Below, piece after piece: positions 61,578 to 64,000 of a DNA stretch of 64,000 nucleotides. How positions within the stretch are numbered: the stretch's first letter is position 1; each line of letters begins with the position of its first letter. The notes under the pieces were generated by a model, which saw nothing but the letters and a program-made list of their open reading frames with translations, searched no databases and was not told the DNA's origin. Source of the DNA: Fragilaria crotonensis (taxonomy: Eukaryota; Bacillariophyta; Fragilariophyceae; Fragilariales; Fragilariaceae); assembly GCA_022925895.1 (NCBI GenBank), contig JAKSYS010000094.1, forward strand, positions 62,001-126,000. The letters run 5' to 3'. Made by a program: the position numbers and the translations under genes.

Positions 61578-63659
61578 TTAATCCACAACACAATGGCTCT
61601 TCGAACAAAATAGATCTGGCCGTTGCCTCACCATGAAATAAATAACATCAACTGGACTCTGATTGGTCATCATGGTCGTGTTACCAGTAGTAGGACCATT
61701 GCCGCAACTTTGGTCAACTGTTGTCGCCGCCATATTCACATGGTGATAAATATACTGTGGCAGTAAGCGCACATCCACAAGTCTTCCCAATCCACGTGTC
61801 AAATAGATATTCCGCATCACGAGACTCTGCAGTTCCTTTTGGACATGGTAGTCGTTGTCTATCATGGTCACCTTGCTGTCCACCGTACGACTTCTTGGCG
61901 GGCAGCGAGACGCGACATTCGTTTCAGTTGTTGTTGTGGCTTTACCAGTATGGAGCGAAATTTCCATCAAAGAACGATTGTGCCGAACCAATTGAAGAAA
62001 CGTATCTTGCCAATTCTTTTTTATTGCCGTAATGGTCATTCTTTATCGTCCTCACGTCTTCATGCTCAAAGTCAAGCGATAACAAATGCAATCGTCGGAT
62101 AGAACACTGCTCTCGCTTCAAATATGCTCCCAGCGCTTCCATATCGTCACTGGTAGCCGTCATCTTGCCTAAAATGACAGTCTGCAGTTTACAATTTTCC
62201 AACAACGAGTCATGCATACTCTCTGGAATCCCACCTATCTCATGACAGTTTCTGTCGTCGTGGTTGTACACATCAACACCAAAGAGTTGTGTAAGGACGT
62301 GCTTCAAATACATGTGTTGACTTTGACATGTTGGGATTAGTACCACAGTTGTCAAGTTTGGTGCGAGAAATGTCAAGCGTGGTGTTGTTTCCGTCGTTGT
62401 CGACGCGACCTTGTCGTCATTTTGGTCGCATGTCAAGGACCCTCGCAAATCCAATGATTCCAATCGTGGCAAATAACAATGTCGACGAAATGGAGTATTT
62501 GTACTCCAGTTCTTGTTCTCAGGAAGTGTTGTAGTACTCTGACAAGAACGAGTCTCTACTTGCTCCTCCTTCGACGTCCATGGCTGCCTCTGCAGTTGTT
62601 GTACATCTTCATCATCATGACGACAATGACGAGAATCATGACTTCCCAAGAGCAGATTGTGAATGATTTAGGTCCACCGGCCCAGAGATGGCATGAAAAG
62701 TGTTGCAATGTTCCCGAACACGAACGATCAAATCCAATACAAGGAATCCGGCCAATGACAACTGGTCAAGGTCAAGTGAGTCAAACGTTGAAAGGATGCA
62801 CCAAAATGTGTACGGTGATGGTTGTTGTTGTTGTTCTCATGCATTAATTGTTCTTGTCGTGTGGTTGACATGGACGACATGAATGACGCCATTGTTGCCA
62901 TGGAACAATATGAGTTGGCAATAATCAATGTTTCCACGTTGGATGATTGCAACCAATAATGATTGTTGACGTTAGCCTTGTCATTGTCTTGGTCATGATC
63001 CCACCGTACAAGACTTGAAGCAATTGGTCATGATAGAGTTCCAACAAAATAATTGTGGTTGCCACAGCCTCGTCTTGTTGTTCGTGTCTTCGACGACAAG
63101 CATGATGATGATTGCGCAATACGCCGATAATTGCGGGTGTTGTCACATTGGTAAAGGCAAATACTTGTCGTTGTTGAATCTGATGATTCGATGCAGTTGC
63201 AGATGGTGTTGCAATAGGTATCTTCGCCGCGAAAGGATGATTTGACATTTTTTCCTTTCTTGCATCATGACCATTACTGTTAGAACAACCACTTCTACTC
63301 GTAGGGGTACCATCAGCATCATCATCAGCAGTCGTCGTTGTTGTGATGGTGATTGTTTGGTGCTGACATCCTCGAATTTCCAATTGATACGGCATTGTCA
63401 CTTGTGTGTCAAGAAAGTGTTTGAGACGAAACAGTTCTCGACTGTTGCTCGTGTCCATGGATCGTAATAGCTTGGCATTCTTCCTGTTCTGCTTCTTGTC
63501 CTTATTACGATTTTTGTTGCCGTTCTTCCGTTTCGATCTTGTTGTTGTGGCTACTGGTATGCCATCGTGACGTCGTTTCAAAATGATACTCCTGTCATTG
63601 CAAACATGCAACATAGAATGACGACAATCATCATCATTATCATTGTAGTGACCGGTCAT
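61578..63659 (-). CDS. LRR (RNI-like) protein, frame-broken
   Basis: The start is taken at the ATG at 63659. The N-terminal frame (to 62925) is basic, with RSKRKNGNKNRNKDKKQ, then RLKHFLDTQVTMPYQLEIRG and long Thr/Asp runs. Later frames continue with VETLIIANSYCSM and FQRLTHLTLTSC (62728-62950), LPRLESLDLRGSLTCD and LAPNLTTVVLIP (62300-62480), CKLQTVILGKMTATSDDMEALGAYL (about 62100-62200) and LVRHNRSLMEISLH (about 61960-62010). These are the L-x2-L-x-L spacing of ribonuclease-inhibitor-like repeats. At least four frame changes occur. The one near 62020 lies in a run of six A, where five would keep frame. It is either a gene with several indel errors or a recent pseudogene. Function is not recognisable; such proteins usually mediate protein binding. 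Confidence 0.5.
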
Positions 63660-64000
63660 GATGATGTTCTTGGTCCCGACGTACACTAGAAACAACAACA
63701 ACACAACAACAATCTATAAAGTCAACAGCCCGACAATTCTTCGTTTTGTCTCGTTGTGTTTTGCTTTTGCGCGCGCTCGAGTCGAATAATGGAGAGATAG
63801 TGTGATTTAAAACAGTAAGTGGTAGGTATATACAAGTCAAAGGAGTGCTTATATCTGATAGGACGAACACGACCGAGAATTGAAAAACTATGATGTCATG
63901 ATGATCCTTCCTGAAACTCCACAAAATGAGACAAGAGTCCTCCCCAGCAGGCACGCGTACAGAGTTCTAGTTTCTTGTTTCGTTGTATGATAGTTTTGGG
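63660..64000. other. Window end, 5' flank of the LRR gene
   Basis: A plus-strand stretch with CAACAACAACACAAC and no supported gene. A TTG-initiated extension of the LRR frame to 63704 is possible but not favoured. Confidence 0.35.

Overview
The window is a piece of a eukaryotic nuclear genome, most likely a pennate diatom. The supporting signs are few and short introns (about 70-280 bp, GT-AG), a signal peptide followed by a Phe-Ala-Pro plastid-import motif, an LRR-receptor fragment and a Ty1/copia gag-protease remnant of diatom style, and eukaryotic housekeeping genes (epsilon-COP, VPS36, Notchless, RAD23, ATE1, kinesin). The organism is inferred from these features, not from a database match.

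Layout. 0.5-14 kb: three tandem copies of a type II membrane SGNH/PC-esterase-like gene (537, 7098, 10610), separated by Harbinger transposon debris and followed on the minus strand by arginyl-tRNA-protein transferase (ATE1). A broken ATE1 tail behind copy 2 shows that the duplication unit included the 3' neighbour. 14.5-15 kb: heptamer minisatellite. 15.4-28.9 kb: gene-dense and mostly housekeeping: SASA-type esterase, epsilon-COP, a plastid thioredoxin-fold protein, a tail-anchored protein, two secreted Cys-rich surface proteins, a coiled-coil/Pro-Ala protein, VPS36 and a PRMT-like methyltransferase. 29-38.1 kb: a transposon-rich island. It holds several inverted-repeat elements (one with a TTAA target site carrying a decayed histone H3, one with a TAA target site), a copia remnant, an LRR-receptor pseudogene, two simple-repeat arrays and a small foldback. 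38.4-64 kb: a kinesin with two motor domains, Notchless, a Roc-COR protein fused to a trypsin-like protease, two alpha/beta-hydrolase paralogues split by a hairpin-array transposon, an ATP-grasp protein, RAD23 and a disrupted LRR protein.

Two window-wide patterns matter for reading the annotation. First, conserved genes (ATE1, RAD23, Roc-COR-protease, the ATP-grasp gene, esterase copy 3, the LRR gene) carry single-base frame breaks, three of them clearly in homopolymers. Uncorrected long-read indels are therefore as likely as real pseudogenisation. Second, the space 5' of most genes contains dense clusters of short palindromes built on GTAC and TACCGGTA. These are scarce inside coding exons and are a candidate promoter or structural element.

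The genes do not form an operon-like pathway. The likely biological highlights are the double-motor kinesin, the Roc-COR-protease fusion and the unusual mobile elements.
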